DNA of 64,000 nt from Gammaproteobacteria bacterium (GCA_030433275.1 JAUILK010000007.1:1-64000), one strand, 5' to 3'. Counted from the first letter of the stretch, positions 9,914-21,355 are shown. Numbers and translations are program-made. The notes: generated from the letters alone by a model not told the origin.

Positions 9914-10544
9914 AGCCACCTTGGACACGAGCAACCTCTTTGACGAATGCGCTCATGAGCGCGGGATCCTTGACACCAGGTCTCATCTCTACTCCACTAC
10001 TGACATCCACGCCCCACGGGCGCGTTGCCGTAATTGCCGCCGCGACATTGCCAACATGCAACCCTCCGGCCAACACGATGGGGCGCCCTAAATCCTGTGA
10101 CACCCGGTGCCAATCGAAAGCCCGGCCGCTGCCGCCGGCTTGCCCGAGCCGGTGGCTGTCCAGCAACAAACCGGTCGCATCCGGATAAGCGCGAACATAA
10201 GCGACTGGGTCGATAGCCGCACCCATGGGCACGGCCTTGATATAAGGGCGGCGGAACTGCACGCAATAGGCATGCTCCTCCGCGCCATGGAATTGCAGTA
10301 CATCCAGCGCCACGCCCGCAAGAACCTCTTCCACCTGGGCCGCTGGCGCATCGAGGAAAAGCCCGACTACCGTTACGAACGGCGGCAGCACCGCGACGAT
10401 TTCGCGGGCGCAGCGTAGCGATACCCGCCGCGGACTGCGCTCGTAGAAAACGAGCCCAACAGCATCAACACCCAGCTGCGCGGCCGCGACAGCGGCATCC
10501 GGGTGGGTCAGCCCGCAGATTTTGATGCGTGTACGCAACCGCAC
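9903..10544 (-). CDS. trpF: Phosphoribosylanthranilate isomerase
   Basis: Amadori rearrangement of phosphoribosylanthranilate in tryptophan synthesis; a small TIM barrel. The reading frame is open upstream to 10754, but that part overlaps truA and does not resemble TrpF. I place the start at the GTG (10544) giving [14 protein letters not shown]; a TTG at 10538 is also possible. Cys10 in KICGLTH and the distal Asp of [10 protein letters not shown] are the acid-base pair. The 213 residues match the family. truA-trpF is the Pseudomonas order, but here trpBA are inserted directly behind. Confidence 0.92.
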   Translation of the reverse strand: MRLRTRIKICGLTHPDAAVAAAQLGVDAVGLVFYERSPRRVSLRCAREIVAVLPPFVTVVGLFLDAPAAQVEEVLAGVALDVLQFHGAEEHAYCVQFRRPYIKAVPMGAAIDPVAYVRAYPDATGLLLDSHRLGQAGGSGRAFDWHRVSQDLGRPIVLAGGLHVGNVAAAITATRPWGVDVSSGVEMRPGVKDPALMSAFVKEVARVQGGYVE

Positions 10545-10612
10545 GGTCCCGTATGGATCGAGCCTAGGTCTGTGATTCGGGAAGCCATATAATGGTACTC
10601 TGTCAGCGAGAG

Positions 10613-11392
10613 TCACGCAAAAATCGGTAGCTCGCCGCGTTCGGGAATAGCAAACTGATCCGGGTAGCGCACCGCCACCAGATAAAGCCCTTCTGCCGGC
10701 GCGGTGACACCACCGGCCGTTCGATCTCGAGCCTGCAGGATCTCCCATGACCACTGCGGCGGCTGCACCCCAGAACCAATACTAATCAGCACCCCAGCGA
10801 TATTACGCACCATGTGGTGCAAAAACGCATTGGCTGTCACGTCGATATAGAAATAATCCCCGCTGCGAGTAATCTCCAGACGATGCACCGTGCGCATAGG
10901 GTGGCGCGCCTGGCAGGCCTGTGCCCGATAGGAGGAAAAATCATGCTCGCCCAGCAGGTATTGCGCTGCGGTGCGCATCGCGGATATTTGGAGCGTGCGG
11001 TAAGTCCATGCCACCCTTCGGCGGTGGAGCGCCGGCGGCACCGTTCGGGACAGGATCACGTAACGGTAGCTGCGGGCTGTTGCGGCAAACCGGGCGTGAA
11101 AAAGCGGCGGCACTGCACGCATCCAGATTACCCGGATATCGCTCGGCAGATTGGAGTTGACGCCACGGACCCAGGCCCGTGACGGACGCGGCGCGTCAGT
11201 ATCGAAATGAATGATCTGGTGAGTGGCATGCACACCCGCGTCGGTGCGTCCCGCGCAGATCACCGTGACCGAGTGGTCCGCTACCCGTGACAGCGCCTCC
11301 TCCAACGCCGCCTGCACAGAAGGTCCATGCGATTGGCGCTGCCAACCACTAAACCGGCTGCCATCATATTCAATGCCAAGCACAACACGCAT
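10613..11392 (-). CDS. truA: tRNA pseudouridine(38-40) synthase
   Basis: Makes pseudouridine at positions 38-40 of tRNA anticodon stems. The start is the ATG of MRVVLGIEYDGSRFSGWQ, the standard N-terminus; the longer open frame is not homologous. The catalytic aspartate is D51 in CAGRTDAGVHA. The C-terminal HHMVRNIAGVL motif is present. Length 259 residues. It heads the run truA-trpF-trpB-trpA-accD-folC. Only a weak ribosome site is visible, and a promoter should lie in the 321-nt gap upstream. Confidence 0.95.
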   Translation of the reverse strand: MRVVLGIEYDGSRFSGWQRQSHGPSVQAALEEALSRVADHSVTVICAGRTDAGVHATHQIIHFDTDAPRPSRAWVRGVNSNLPSDIRVIWMRAVPPLFHARFAATARSYRYVILSRTVPPALHRRRVAWTYRTLQISAMRTAAQYLLGEHDFSSYRAQACQARHPMRTVHRLEITRSGDYFYIDVTANAFLHHMVRNIAGVLISIGSGVQPPQWSWEILQARDRTAGGVTAPAEGLYLVAVRYPDQFAIPERGELPIFA

Positions 11393-11713
11393 GAGAAACG
11401 AGCCGTTCGCCAAGTTCAAAAAAGCGTTTGCTCGCACAGAATGCACAGAATAAGCGACTATGGAAAGCAGACAAGATGGCAATCCGAGAGGGCTTGAATT
11501 AGCGCTGTATGCAGACAAACGGTCGAAGACAGACGAGGCCGATACAGAACCAACCGGACAACTCAGCGCAGCAGCGGCTGAGCGTGGCCATCACTGCGCG
11601 CCTTTTCCGGCCGAGAAACGGGACAAGCAGACCCGCGCCGTATCCCGTCAAGAACTATGCCACATGGGACGAGAGCCTGCTGCGCAGGAGCAAAGATTAC
11701 ACGGAGCAAACGA
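11393..11713. other. Intergenic region between fimV and truA
   Basis: 321 nt with no gene I can support. The short open frames here have no recognisable start signals or family features. It should hold the 3' end of the fimV transcript and the promoter of the truA-trpF operon. A small hairpin (CCTGC/GCAGG, 3-nt loop) lies near 11675 but has no T-run. Confidence 0.5.
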
Positions 11714-14308
11714 TCATCCAACCTGACGTAACAAATCGTGCGCTTCACCCTGTTGAGCCTCATTACCTTCCGTCACGACTTCGTTGAGAAGGCTTCGCGC
11801 CCCAGCCATATCACCCATATCAAGGTAGGCACGCGCCAGATCGAGCTTCGTGCCCGCCTCATCCAAGCTGATCGAACCCTCCGGCGTTCTCGCCGCACTC
11901 TGCTCTTCCGGATCAGGCTCATTTTGCAAGGCGAAATCACCGCCCTGCGGTGCAGCGTGGTCATTGTCGCCACCCTTATCCGGCGTGCCCTCCGATTTAG
12001 CCGCCCAATCCTCGGGTAGAGAAAAATCCAGCGAGCCCAGCTCATCGATCGAACCCCCAGCGGAAGGGGATGCCGAAACCGCCATTGCATGTTGTGATGC
12101 AAACGCCTCTATCTCACCCAAATCAAACTCAAGCACGGCGCTTTCCTCGCGCTCAACCATCGGCTGCCGCCCTGCTTCACCCGAGCTACCGGACTGATCC
12201 AATGTCAGCTCGCTCACGCTGAGCTCAAAATCAGCTTCGCTAGCCTGCAGCTGCGTCATTGGCGTACCGGCCGATTCGGACGACGTGGGTGCTGCGCCAC
12301 GCTCCCCCTGCTCAGGCTGCGTTGTTGTGGTCTCTGTTTCCGCCTTGAGCGACCGCGCGCCGTTGAATAGCGGGTGGTCGGGAGCGATACGCTGCGCCAG
12401 CTCGATCGCCCGCTGCCAGTGCCAATCGGTTTCGTCGGCAAGCTGCGTATGTAGGACCTGTGCCTCGGCCTCGAAGCCACCGCGATCGCCTTGTACAACC
12501 AAAACCTCGAGCAGCTTCAGCCGAAGTTCTCGGTTATCGGGATGCTCGCCCAAGGCATGATCCAAAAGCTCCTGCGCTCGATCATAGCGACCGTATGCGA
12601 TGTAAGTCTCAGCCTCATCAAGCAGATCGCGCTCGTCTACCGTAGAGCCCGCCTGCGCCCGCACATCGGCGCGGCCAAGGCTCGCTCTGGTGCCGGCCGG
12701 CTCAACACTCGTTAGCGCCTGCGCCTCAGTCGAACCAACGGCTTCCGTCGAGAATGTGCGCCGCCCAGCGCCGACACTACGGCGGCGAACCGTCCATAGC
12801 AGCACCAGCACCGACAGCAAACCCATACCAAGCAAACCAGCCGTCTTGGCGTCCACCGGCAAATAGCCTAACAGCCGTGCTTTGAGCGAAGAGCCGGTCT
12901 GCGGATTGGCAGCGACCGCTGGTTCCGCGAGGCTTGCGCTCAGCTCGCTTTGGGGGGTATCCGCCACGGCCGCCGGCCGCGATCCGCCCGATCCATCTCT
13001 ACCAGACACCGCTTTCCCCCCGCCGTCGACCGCGTACTCGGCCGTTTCCTGGTGACTGGACGGCGGCATCCCGGAACCGCTCTCGCTGCCCGTGTCGACA
13101 GCACTTGTGTGCTGTGTCTCGCTTTCCGGTTCACCCTTCGATTCCCGTGCGGGTTCGGTCATAGGCAATGGAACAGCTTCATCGAACGGCAAATTGACAA
13201 TACTTTCTAGGCTAATCAACTCTTTTTTAAGCGAATTCGTCTGCTGTTGGAGTTGCTCGTTAGCGGATGCCAAATTAGCGTTGCGCTCTGCCACCAGGGC
13301 AAGTTGCTGCTGCAGCCGCAGGATGTTCTGCTGCGTCGGCGCCAACGCCTGATCGGCAAGCGAAGCGCTCGCCTGCGCTTCGGTATCCTGGGGGGCAGCC
13401 AGCACTTGCAAACGGCCCTTCACTAACGAGGTTGCTGAATTGGGCGCCCCAACCCTCCCGTCTTTACCTCGTTCCATAGGGGCATCCTGGACACTGGCTT
13501 GTACCGATAACGCCTCAGCACCTCCACCCGAATGATTCCTCTCCCAACGAGAGAGTTGCTCCTGCATTTGCAGCGCCGCTTGGTGGACATCGATACTGGC
13601 AATCTCAACGTGTGGCGGCACACGCAGCACCGACCCTTGCATTATGGCGTTGATGTTGCCATCAATGAACGCCTCCGGGTTGGCGAGCAAGATCGCTTGC
13701 ATCGTCTGATAGACGGTGACTGAATGGGATGAGCGAACCTCACCAGCAATGCCCCAGAGTGTCTGGTTGGCTCGCACAGGACCATAGCGAGTTGACCGGC
13801 TTGTCCATTCACCAATGACAGCGGCCTGCGGCGTCCGGGGCGGCGCATTCTGCGCTCTTGCCTGGGTGGCACTCGCATAATCACTCTGCTCCGTGGCAGA
13901 GGCTCCGGCTGCAGAGTACCGCGGTGGATCCAACAGCACCGTATACTCACGCTGAAGATTACCTTCCGGCCAACGCACATCGAGCAGAAAATCCAGGAAT
14001 GGTTCCTTGATGGGTTGCTCGGTCGAGATGAGGATATAGTGCTGCCCAGCCTCTTTCTTGATTTCGAACTTTAGCCTGGAAAGGTAAAAGGGGCGTGCCA
14101 AACCGGCATGCTCGAAGGCAGCCGGCGGAGCCAAAGAGACACGGAGCGAAGCGGCGTCCTTCTCTTCTATCGATAGCAGCGGAATCCGGACTAACAACGG
14201 TTCATTCAAGGCGGAATTTGCATCGAGCTTACCGAGACCCAATGCCGTAGTCGACGGCGGGGCCCCCATCAACACGATCATCAAGGCGGATGCCAGCTTC
14301 CGATCCAT
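11714..14308 (-). CDS. fimV: FimV/HubP-type polar landmark protein
   Basis: Large inner-membrane protein of the FimV family, which organises cell poles and type IV pilus function and binds peptidoglycan. In order: signal peptide (1-22, ALGLGKLD after it), conserved N-terminal FimV region (23-130), LysM-type domain (about 175-233), coiled coil (325-370), low-complexity linker, one transmembrane helix (about 488-506), TPR-like repeat (560-620), acidic cytoplasmic linker and the C-terminal FimV cap with LDLARAYLDMGDMAGA. The 864 residues are in the family range. The AGGGG Shine-Dalgarno is good. It lies between asd and truA as in Pseudomonas. Confidence 0.92.
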   Translation of the reverse strand: MDRKLASALMIVLMGAPPSTTALGLGKLDANSALNEPLLVRIPLLSIEEKDAASLRVSLAPPAAFEHAGLARPFYLSRLKFEIKKEAGQHYILISTEQPIKEPFLDFLLDVRWPEGNLQREYTVLLDPPRYSAAGASATEQSDYASATQARAQNAPPRTPQAAVIGEWTSRSTRYGPVRANQTLWGIAGEVRSSHSVTVYQTMQAILLANPEAFIDGNINAIMQGSVLRVPPHVEIASIDVHQAALQMQEQLSRWERNHSGGGAEALSVQASVQDAPMERGKDGRVGAPNSATSLVKGRLQVLAAPQDTEAQASASLADQALAPTQQNILRLQQQLALVAERNANLASANEQLQQQTNSLKKELISLESIVNLPFDEAVPLPMTEPARESKGEPESETQHTSAVDTGSESGSGMPPSSHQETAEYAVDGGGKAVSGRDGSGGSRPAAVADTPQSELSASLAEPAVAANPQTGSSLKARLLGYLPVDAKTAGLLGMGLLSVLVLLWTVRRRSVGAGRRTFSTEAVGSTEAQALTSVEPAGTRASLGRADVRAQAGSTVDERDLLDEAETYIAYGRYDRAQELLDHALGEHPDNRELRLKLLEVLVVQGDRGGFEAEAQVLHTQLADETDWHWQRAIELAQRIAPDHPLFNGARSLKAETETTTTQPEQGERGAAPTSSESAGTPMTQLQASEADFELSVSELTLDQSGSSGEAGRQPMVEREESAVLEFDLGEIEAFASQHAMAVSASPSAGGSIDELGSLDFSLPEDWAAKSEGTPDKGGDNDHAAPQGGDFALQNEPDPEEQSAARTPEGSISLDEAGTKLDLARAYLDMGDMAGARSLLNEVVTEGNEAQQGEAHDLLRQVG

Positions 14309-14507
14309 TAAAATCCCCTATTGTCCGTCATTCCAGCCGTGGGCGCTGCGCTGTCTTTGACGTACCCAGCAAGCGGAGTTTCGATTGCCTTTATGCCGTA
14401 TTAACCGGCCGAAAACTTCGACCTGGTTCGCAGCTTTGACAACCGATAGGGGATCTGAAAGACGGTCACCGGACAACCCGATGAACTGGAGCAGACTCAG
14501 ACGCCGT

Positions 14508-15620
14508 TTAGTCTTCGAGCAGGATCCGCAGCATACGCCGCAGTGGTTCGGCCGCACCCCACAGAAGTTGGTCGCCAGCGGTAAAAGCCGTTAAATATTG
14601 CGGCCCCATAGCGAGTTTGCGCAACCGACCCACCGCCACGGTGAGTGTACCCGTCACAGCCGCGGGGGTAAGCGCGCACTGCGAGGCCTCAGGCTCGTTA
14701 GGCACCACCCGCACCCAATCATTCGCCTGCGCCAGAATCTCCTCAATATCATTGATGGGCACATCCCTGCGCAGCTTAATCGTCAAAGCTTGGCAATGTG
14801 AACGCATCGCGCCAGTGCGCACACATACACCGTCAATGGGAACAGGACTCGCCTGACGAGCGAGAATTTTATTGGTCTCAGCACCGGCCTTCCACTCCTC
14901 GCGGGATTGCCCGGAATCCATCGCCCGATCAATCCACGGAATCAGGTTGCCGGCGAGCGGAACACCAAAATGCTCGCGCGGATAATCCTCGCTACGCAGC
15001 GCCTCAGAGATGGCTCGATCAATCTCCAAAATCCCTCTTGCTGGATCATCCAGCAACACACGGGCGGCACCATGCAAGAAACCCATTTGCTGGATCAGCT
15101 CCCGCATATGCTGCGCCCCGGCACCTGAAGCTGCCTGGTAGGTCATCGGGCTGATCCACTCCACCAAATCATGATGCAGCAAACCACCGATACCCATTAG
15201 CATCAAGCTCACTGTGCAATTGCCGCCCACGAAAGTCTTGATCCCGGCTTCGCGGGCCCGGTCGATGACCGCCCGGTTGATGGGGTCCAAAATGATTGCA
15301 CTGTCTTCCTGCATGCGCAGTGTGGAGGCAGCATCGATCCAATAGCCATTCCAACCGGCCGCGCGCAGCCCGCGATAGACGGGCTCGGTATAGACCCCAC
15401 CTTGGCACGTAATGATGACATCCTGCGCGGACAGGGCACGCAAATCATAGGCATCCTTGACTATGGGCGCCTCGCAACCTACATCCGGTGCAGGCTGGCC
15501 AGCCTGGGAAGTGGAGAAAAACTCAGGCGCAATGGCCGTGAAATCGTGTTCTTCACGCATTCGCTGCAGGAGAACCGAGCCCACCATGCCACGCCAACCG
15601 ACGAATCCAACACGTTTCAT
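14508..15620 (-). CDS. asd: Aspartate-semialdehyde dehydrogenase
   Basis: Reduces aspartyl phosphate to aspartate semialdehyde, the branch point to lysine/diaminopimelate, threonine and methionine. NADP-binding [10 protein letters not shown] at 8-17; catalytic cysteine C135 in GGNCTVSL; the later [12 protein letters not shown] segment carries the catalytic His. It is the long E. coli-type enzyme (370 residues). It lies 51 nt behind leuB on the same strand and 199 nt before fimV, the leuB-asd-fimV order of Pseudomonas. Confidence 0.97.
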   Translation of the reverse strand: MKRVGFVGWRGMVGSVLLQRMREEHDFTAIAPEFFSTSQAGQPAPDVGCEAPIVKDAYDLRALSAQDVIITCQGGVYTEPVYRGLRAAGWNGYWIDAASTLRMQEDSAIILDPINRAVIDRAREAGIKTFVGGNCTVSLMLMGIGGLLHHDLVEWISPMTYQAASGAGAQHMRELIQQMGFLHGAARVLLDDPARGILEIDRAISEALRSEDYPREHFGVPLAGNLIPWIDRAMDSGQSREEWKAGAETNKILARQASPVPIDGVCVRTGAMRSHCQALTIKLRRDVPINDIEEILAQANDWVRVVPNEPEASQCALTPAAVTGTLTVAVGRLRKLAMGPQYLTAFTAGDQLLWGAAEPLRRMLRILLED

Positions 15621-15671
15621 AAAGCTGCTACCTTGTCGCTTTGCTTTTCAAAGTAACGGCCATCCCGACGA

Positions 15672-16763
15672 TCAGGAGGATGCTGCCATACGCAATGCGG
15701 TGGTAATCGCATCGCCCATCTCCCGAGTCCCCACCCGACGTGTTCCGGCCGTATAGATATCCGCCGTGCGGTGACCCTCGGCAAGCACACGCCGAACTGC
15801 GCTTTCCAACCGCTCGGCCAGCTTCGCTTGGTTAAGACTGTAGCGAAGCATCATCGCCACTGAGAGGATGGTGGCGATCGGATTGGCCACATCCTGCCCG
15901 GCGATGTCCGGCGCCGAACCGTGGACCGGCTCGTACATCCCCTTGCCCTGTTCGTCCAGCGCCGCCGATGGCAACATACCGATGGAGCCGGTCAGCATGG
16001 CGGCACAGTCCGAAAGGATGTCCCCGAACAGATTACCGGTGACTATGACATCGAACTGCTTCGGTGCACGCACCAGTTGCATCGCCGCATTGTCCACGTA
16101 GAGATGCGAGAGCTCGACCTGAGGGTATTCGCCCGAGAACTGCGTGAGCACTTCGCGCCAAAGCCCGCTCGACTCCAGCACATTTGCCTTGTCCACTGAG
16201 CATAGGCGGCCCTCGCGTTTACCGGCGATCTCGAACGCCAACCGCGCGATGCGCGCGATTTCCGATTCCCGGTAGAGGAGCGTATTGTATGCCTCACGCT
16301 CACCCGTGCCGAGGGTCCGCACCCCGCGTGGCTCACCGAAATAAATCCCCCCGGTCAATTCCCGAACAATCAAAATGTCCAAATCCGCTACAATTTCGGG
16401 CCGCAGGGTCGAGGCTCCAGCCAGTTCGGCATAGAGGATGGCGGGGCGCAAATTGCCGAACAGGCCAAGCGCCGAGCGGATGGCGAGCAGCCCTTGCTCC
16501 GGTCGGCACCGCCGCTCAAGGGTCTCCCACTTTGGCCCGCCGACCGCTCCCAACAGGATCGCGTCGGCCTGACGGGCGAGGCGCAACGTCGCCTCCGGCA
16601 ACGGTTCACCGCTGACATCGACCGCCGCCCCACCGATCTGGGCTTCTTCCAGCTCCACCTGAAAACCATAGTACTCGCGCAAGCAGCCGATGATTTTTAT
16701 CGCCTCGGCGACGATCTCGGGACCGATTCCATCGCCCGGGAGAATTGCGATTTTGGCCGTCAT
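15672..16763 (-). CDS. leuB: 3-isopropylmalate dehydrogenase
   Basis: NAD-dependent oxidative decarboxylation of 3-isopropylmalate in leucine synthesis. The start is [18 protein letters not shown]; the 27 extra upstream codons overlap leuD and are not conserved. [12 protein letters not shown] (substrate loop), DNAAMQL and [16 protein letters not shown] (cofactor site) are all visible. Length 363 residues. The gap to leuD is 25 nt, so leuCDB form one operon. Confidence 0.97.
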   Translation of the reverse strand: MTAKIAILPGDGIGPEIVAEAIKIIGCLREYYGFQVELEEAQIGGAAVDVSGEPLPEATLRLARQADAILLGAVGGPKWETLERRCRPEQGLLAIRSALGLFGNLRPAILYAELAGASTLRPEIVADLDILIVRELTGGIYFGEPRGVRTLGTGEREAYNTLLYRESEIARIARLAFEIAGKREGRLCSVDKANVLESSGLWREVLTQFSGEYPQVELSHLYVDNAAMQLVRAPKQFDVIVTGNLFGDILSDCAAMLTGSIGMLPSAALDEQGKGMYEPVHGSAPDIAGQDVANPIATILSVAMMLRYSLNQAKLAERLESAVRRVLAEGHRTADIYTAGTRRVGTREMGDAITTALRMAASS

Positions 16764-16788
16764 ACGCAAGCGCTTTCCTGTGTCTGGC

Positions 16789-17439
16789 TCATATATCGGG
16801 TGCCTGAAACAGCCAGGGGGCCTCGCGGCGGCGGCGCATCTCATAGGCCCGGATCTCGGCGGCGTGCTGGAGTGTCAGCCCGATCTCGTCGAGCCCATCG
16901 AGCAAGGCCTGCTTGCGGAAAGCATCGACCTCGAAATCAAACACCTCACCCGTGCGAGTGGCTACGGATTGACTCGGCAAATCCACTGTCAGCGTGTAAC
17001 CGATAGTCGCGGCGACCTCCCGGAACAGTTGCTCCACGACTTCCTCTCCGAGGACCACCGGCAAAATTCCGTTTTTAGTGCAGTTGTTATAGAAGATCTC
17101 GGCAAAGCTCGGTGCAATCAGAACCCGAAAGCCATAGTCCGCAAGCGCCCATGGAGCGTGCTCGCGAGAGGAGCCGCAACCGAAATTACGCCGTGCCAGC
17201 AAAATGCGAGCGCCCTGATAGCGTGGTTGATTAAGCACGAATTCCGGGTTTTTCGGCCGCCGGGCACAGTCCTGCCCAGGCTCACCGTGATCCAGATAAC
17301 GCCATTCGTCGAAAAGATTGGGACCAAAGCCAGTTCTCTTGATCGACTTCAAAAACTGCTTGGGAATGATCGCATCCGTATCCACATTAGCGCGATCGAT
17401 GGGCGCCACGATACCCTCGAACCGAGTGAGCGGCTGCAT
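16789..17439 (-). CDS. leuD: 3-isopropylmalate dehydratase small subunit
   Basis: Small subunit of isopropylmalate isomerase, providing part of the substrate-binding swivel domain. [22 protein letters not shown] at the N-terminus shows the family hallmark, and [15 protein letters not shown] carries the loop that closes over the substrate. The 216 residues are standard for the proteobacterial form. One base separates its start from the leuC stop, and the product must assemble with LeuC. Confidence 0.97.
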   Translation of the reverse strand: MQPLTRFEGIVAPIDRANVDTDAIIPKQFLKSIKRTGFGPNLFDEWRYLDHGEPGQDCARRPKNPEFVLNQPRYQGARILLARRNFGCGSSREHAPWALADYGFRVLIAPSFAEIFYNNCTKNGILPVVLGEEVVEQLFREVAATIGYTLTVDLPSQSVATRTGEVFDFEVDAFRKQALLDGLDEIGLTLQHAAEIRAYEMRRRREAPWLFQAPDI

Positions 17440-17440
17440 A

Positions 17441-18844
17441 TTAAAGCTTCCTCACATCGACGAAATGCCCGGTGATGGCAGCCGCGGCGGCCATGGCCGG
17501 ACTCAGCAAATGGGTCCGGCCACCATGGCCCTGACGCCCCTCGAAATTGCGGTTCGAGGTCGAGGCACAACGCTCACCGGGCTGTAAACGATCCGCATTC
17601 ATCGCCAGACACATCGAACAGCCCGGCTCCCGCCACTCAAAGCCTGCTGCCTGAAAAATTCGATCCAACCCTTCGTCCTCGGCCTGGCGTTTGACCAGCC
17701 CGGAGCCGGGCACGACCAGCGCCAGCTTGATAGTGTCCGCCACGCGTTGCCCTTGCACCACCGCGGCGGCCGAGCGCAAATCTTCGATGCGCGAGTTAGT
17801 GCAAGAACCGATAAACACCTTGTCCGGACGGATGCGCGTTATGGGCAATCCCGGCTCAAGCCCCATGTAGGCAAGCGCGCGCTCCATACCGGTACGCCGA
17901 GTGGGATCGCGCTCAGCGGCCGGATCCGGAACGTGAGCATCCACCTCCGCCACCATTTCGGGCGAAGTCCCCCAGGTGACCTGCGGCACAATTTCGGCAC
18001 CATCGAGTTCCACCACCCGATCGAACACCGCATCCGGCTCACTCACCAGCGTACGCCAGTAAGCAACAGCACGATCCCACATCGAGCCGCGCGGTGCGAA
18101 AGGTCGATCGCGCATATACTCGATCGTGGCATCGTCCACCGCCACCAACCCGCAGCGCGCGCCCGCCTCGATCGACATATTACACACCGTCATGCGCCCC
18201 TCCATCGACAGGGCACGTACGGCCGTACCGCCAAATTCGATAGCATAACCGGTCGCTCCGGCCGTACCGATCCGGCCGATCAATGCCAGCGCCAAATCCT
18301 TGGCGCTCACCCCGGTGCCGAGTTGCCCCGTCACCCTCACCAGCATGCGCTTGGATCGGGACTGAATCAGGGTCTGAGTAACGAGCACATGCTCGACTTC
18401 GGAAGTCCCAATGCCGAAGGCAAGCGCGCCCAGCGCGCCATGCGTCGAGGTATGGGAATCGCCACAGACCACGGTCATACCCGGCTGCGTGGCGCCCTGC
18501 TCAGGCCCGACAACATGGACAATGCCCTGCCGCGAATCGGCGAGGCGAAATTCGACGATTTTATATTCCGTGCAGTTACGGTCCAACGTTTCCACCTGCA
18601 ACCGTGAGACCGGGTCCGCAATTCCTCGGTCGCGGTTGAGAGTAGGCACATTGTGATCCGCCACCGCCAAATTGGCAGCCGATCGCCAGGGTCTGCGCCC
18701 AGCGAGCCGCATTCCCTCGAACGCTTGCGGCGAGGTGACCTCGTGCACCAGATGACGGTCGACATAGAGCAGCGAGGTACCATCTGCGGTGTCGCGCACG
18801 ACATGGGCATCCCAAAGCTTGTCGTAAAGAGTTGCGGCGACCAT
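17441..18844 (-). CDS. leuC: 3-isopropylmalate dehydratase large subunit
   Basis: Aconitase-family subunit that holds the 4Fe-4S cluster interconverting 2- and 3-isopropylmalate. The three cluster cysteines are C348 (GSCTNSR), C409 and C412 (GCSMCLAMN). Length 467 residues, complete. It is the first gene of leuCDB, with a leader of roughly 105 nt after a TATAAT box. I looked for a leucine-rich leader peptide in that stretch and did not find one. Confidence 0.97.
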   Translation of the reverse strand: MVAATLYDKLWDAHVVRDTADGTSLLYVDRHLVHEVTSPQAFEGMRLAGRRPWRSAANLAVADHNVPTLNRDRGIADPVSRLQVETLDRNCTEYKIVEFRLADSRQGIVHVVGPEQGATQPGMTVVCGDSHTSTHGALGALAFGIGTSEVEHVLVTQTLIQSRSKRMLVRVTGQLGTGVSAKDLALALIGRIGTAGATGYAIEFGGTAVRALSMEGRMTVCNMSIEAGARCGLVAVDDATIEYMRDRPFAPRGSMWDRAVAYWRTLVSEPDAVFDRVVELDGAEIVPQVTWGTSPEMVAEVDAHVPDPAAERDPTRRTGMERALAYMGLEPGLPITRIRPDKVFIGSCTNSRIEDLRSAAAVVQGQRVADTIKLALVVPGSGLVKRQAEDEGLDRIFQAAGFEWREPGCSMCLAMNADRLQPGERCASTSNRNFEGRQGHGGRTHLLSPAMAAAAAITGHFVDVRKL

Positions 18845-18953
18845 ACGGCACCCCTGTTATGCAACTGGATAAAGCATTACAGCGACTGGAACCCGGCCGG
18901 TTCGAGGCATCAGCGGTGCTTTCCGAGAGGCAAGAGCTTGCAAATAGAGTTCT

Positions 18954-18959
18954 ATTATA
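18954..18959 (-). promoter_or_regulatory. Candidate -10 box of the leuCDB operon
   Basis: A perfect TATAAT on the minus strand overlaps the stop codon of the upstream MFS gene. A TTAGCC hexamer about 18 nt upstream is a weak -35 match. It would give a 5' leader of about 100 nt before leuC, containing a GAACC/GGTTC inverted repeat near 18895. Confidence 0.45.
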
Positions 18960-20151
18960 CTGAACGCTGACCTGGCAGGCTAACCACCCAGCCACCCTGC
19001 GGCAGACTGCGGGAGACGAGCACCGCACCAGCAGCAGCCAGCGCGGCGGCCATATACCAGGTCGGGGCCGCACCGAAAGTCGACCAAAGATAACCGCTGG
19101 CAAGGCTGCCGGAGGCGACTCCGGCACCGAAGGTCAGACTGCTGTAGAGCGCTTGACCGCGTCCCTGGTTAGGGCCTGTGAAAAAACGGTTGATTAGCGT
19201 GATCGCCACCGCATGGTAAACGCCGAAGGTACCCGCGTGCAGAAACTGCGCCAGGCTCTGCAGCGAGATCCAATCCGGAAAAGCACCGACGAGAGTCCAA
19301 CGCACCACCGCCAGCACCAGCGCCGCAGTCATCAGACGGCGCGGACCGAACTGCGGCAACCAGCGGTGCATCTTCAGAAACACCATGATTTCGGCGAGAA
19401 CCCCCAATGCCCAAAGAACGCCGATCGCCGCCCCGCTATAGCCGTGGTCGGCCAAATAAATACTGTAGAAGGCATAAAAAGGACCATGGCTTGCTTGGAG
19501 CAGAAAGCAGGCCACCAGAAAACCTAGAACATTGGGCCGTAGCAAAATTCGCCGAAACGGCTCGTGATACGCGTCACCGCACTGCGCCGATGCACTCGGC
19601 GCTACCAAACTCGCGACGGCCAATACGGTAACCAGCAGCAGCAGCGCGCAAGGTACGACTTGCAGACCCATGCGGTCAGTGAGCTCCCCGAGTCCTGTCA
19701 CCGCAGCGATGAAACCCATCGAACCCCACAACCGAATACGGCTGTAGTAATGGTCGTTTGCCCCCAGATGGTTCATGGTATTGGCCTCGAACTGAGGCAG
19801 CGCCGCGTTCCAGAAAAAACCGAACAGTGCCATTAACAGTGCGAGGTATCCATAGCTTTGGCCAAACAGCATGCCGGCGAAAGCCACCGTAGCCATGAGG
19901 CAGGCGAAGCGCACCGTTGCCATACGTCGCCCACTGCGGTCCGCCAACCACCCCCAAATATTGGGTGCGATAATCTTGGTGGCATAGAGTATGGCGATGA
20001 GCTCACCGATCGCGGGGGCACCAAACCCCAGCGAGCGCAGATAAGCGCCCCAATAGGGCGCCAACCCTCCAACCACAGCGAAAAAGAAAAAATAAAATGC
20101 CGCCAACCGCCAGTACGGCGTTACCGCCGTACCCGTGAAATCAACCGCCAT
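18955..20151 (-). CDS. MFS transporter, LacY/HcaT-like (PPP family type)
   Basis: Twelve-helix inner-membrane transporter; substrate unknown. The N-terminus ([25 protein letters not shown]) and [10 protein letters not shown], the loop 2-3 MFS signature, resemble the MFS_1-like group containing HcaT and YcaD. I place the start at [14 protein letters not shown], overlapping the aroC end by 11 nt, rather than at 20193. Length 398 residues. A similar transporter follows aroC in Pseudomonas as I recall, so the association is conserved, but no aromatic substrate can be claimed. Confidence 0.82.
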   Translation of the reverse strand: MAVDFTGTAVTPYWRLAAFYFFFFAVVGGLAPYWGAYLRSLGFGAPAIGELIAILYATKIIAPNIWGWLADRSGRRMATVRFACLMATVAFAGMLFGQSYGYLALLMALFGFFWNAALPQFEANTMNHLGANDHYYSRIRLWGSMGFIAAVTGLGELTDRMGLQVVPCALLLLVTVLAVASLVAPSASAQCGDAYHEPFRRILLRPNVLGFLVACFLLQASHGPFYAFYSIYLADHGYSGAAIGVLWALGVLAEIMVFLKMHRWLPQFGPRRLMTAALVLAVVRWTLVGAFPDWISLQSLAQFLHAGTFGVYHAVAITLINRFFTGPNQGRGQALYSSLTFGAGVASGSLASGYLWSTFGAAPTWYMAAALAAAGAVLVSRSLPQGGWVVSLPGQRSV

Positions 20152-21244
20152 GGCCGCTTGGGATGACCGGCGTGACTCCATGCACATCGGCACACTGTGC
20201 GCGGTGGCGCAGATAGTGATCCATGAGCACCAAGGCGAGCATGGCCTCGGCGATGGGCGTGGCGCGAATACCTACGCACGGGTCGTGCCGACCGGTAGTC
20301 ACCACCTCCTCGGGCTCGCCGCGCGTGTTCACGGAACGCCCGGGAACGCGGATACTGGAAGTCGGCTTGAGGGCGATGCTAGCGACAATATCCTGACCGG
20401 TGGAAATCCCGCCCAATATGCCACCGGCATTGTTCGACAAAAACCCCGCCCGCGTAATCTCATCGCGATGGCTACTTCCAAGCTGCTCCACCGCCGCAAA
20501 ACCGGCTCCGATTTCGACACCCTTTACCGCATTGATTCCCATCAGGGCTCGACCTATTTCAGCATCCAGGCGATCGAAGACCGGCTCTCCAAGCCCTACT
20601 GGCACATTCTCCGCCACAACAGTTACCCGCGCACCGACCGAATCACCTTTGCGGCGCAGTTCATCCAGGTAATGCTCCAACTCCGGTAAGCGCTCAGGCT
20701 CGGGACAAAAGAAGGGGTTTGCCTCCACCGCATCCCAATTTTGCAGCTCCAGGCGGATCGGCCCGAGCTGCGCTAAGTAGCCGCGGATACGAACACCCAG
20801 CCGCTCCGCCAAATACTTCCGGGCGATGCCTCCCGCGGCCACACGCATCGCGGTCTCCCGGGCCGAGGACCGCCCTCCGCCGCGATAATCGCGCACGCCG
20901 TACTTCTGCTGATAGGTATAGTCCGCATGACCTGGACGAAAACTCGCCTTGATCTTGGCGTAATCCTTGGACCGTTGATCGGCGTTTTCGATCACCAGCC
21001 CGATGGGCGTCCCGGTGGAGCGCCCCTCGAACACACCCGAGAGAATGCTTACTCGATCGGGCTCTTGGCGCTGTGAGGTATGCCTGGAAGTCCCCGGCTT
21101 GCGCCGATCGAGATCCCTCTGTAGATCCGCCTCGCTAAGCGCCAAACCTGGAGGACAACCATCGACGATCGCGCCAAGCGCCGGCCCATGACTCTCGCCG
21201 AATGTGGTCACCGTAAAGGATTTGCCGAAAGTATTGCCCGACAT
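20141..21244 (-). CDS. aroC: Chorismate synthase
   Basis: Last shikimate-pathway step: EPSP to chorismate, with reduced FMN. The signatures [15 protein letters not shown] (near residue 10), [12 protein letters not shown] (about 125) and the FMN-binding [14 protein letters not shown] region are present. Length 367 residues. It is first in the minus-strand run followed by the MFS gene and is divergent from psd across 128 nt. Confidence 0.97.
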   Translation of the reverse strand: MSGNTFGKSFTVTTFGESHGPALGAIVDGCPPGLALSEADLQRDLDRRKPGTSRHTSQRQEPDRVSILSGVFEGRSTGTPIGLVIENADQRSKDYAKIKASFRPGHADYTYQQKYGVRDYRGGGRSSARETAMRVAAGGIARKYLAERLGVRIRGYLAQLGPIRLELQNWDAVEANPFFCPEPERLPELEHYLDELRRKGDSVGARVTVVAENVPVGLGEPVFDRLDAEIGRALMGINAVKGVEIGAGFAAVEQLGSSHRDEITRAGFLSNNAGGILGGISTGQDIVASIALKPTSSIRVPGRSVNTRGEPEEVVTTGRHDPCVGIRATPIAEAMLALVLMDHYLRHRAQCADVHGVTPVIPSGHGG

Positions 21245-21355
21245 TTGTCTCTACCATCTCTTTATAAAGCTAACTGCGTGCACAGACCTTTTGCAGAGCA
21301 ACGCGCTGCGCCCACTCAATCCGAGCTCACGGCTAATGCGCAATCCGTGGGCCTA

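Noticed and set aside
9041-9943. Plus-strand open frame of 300 codons opposite trpB
   Set aside because: Shadow of the GC-rich trpB frame; no ribosome site or motif.
10545-10754. N-terminal 70-residue extension of TrpF
   Set aside because: Overlaps truA in another frame, and TrpF homologues start just before KICG.
17747-18607. Plus-strand open frame of 286 codons opposite leuC
   Set aside because: It is the mirror of a fully conserved leuC; low hydrophobic content, many His/Arg, and no family features.
18845-18953. Leucine leader peptide (attenuator) before leuC
   Set aside because: The only short frame begins ATG CTT and has a single Leu codon; there is no T-run after the inverted repeat.
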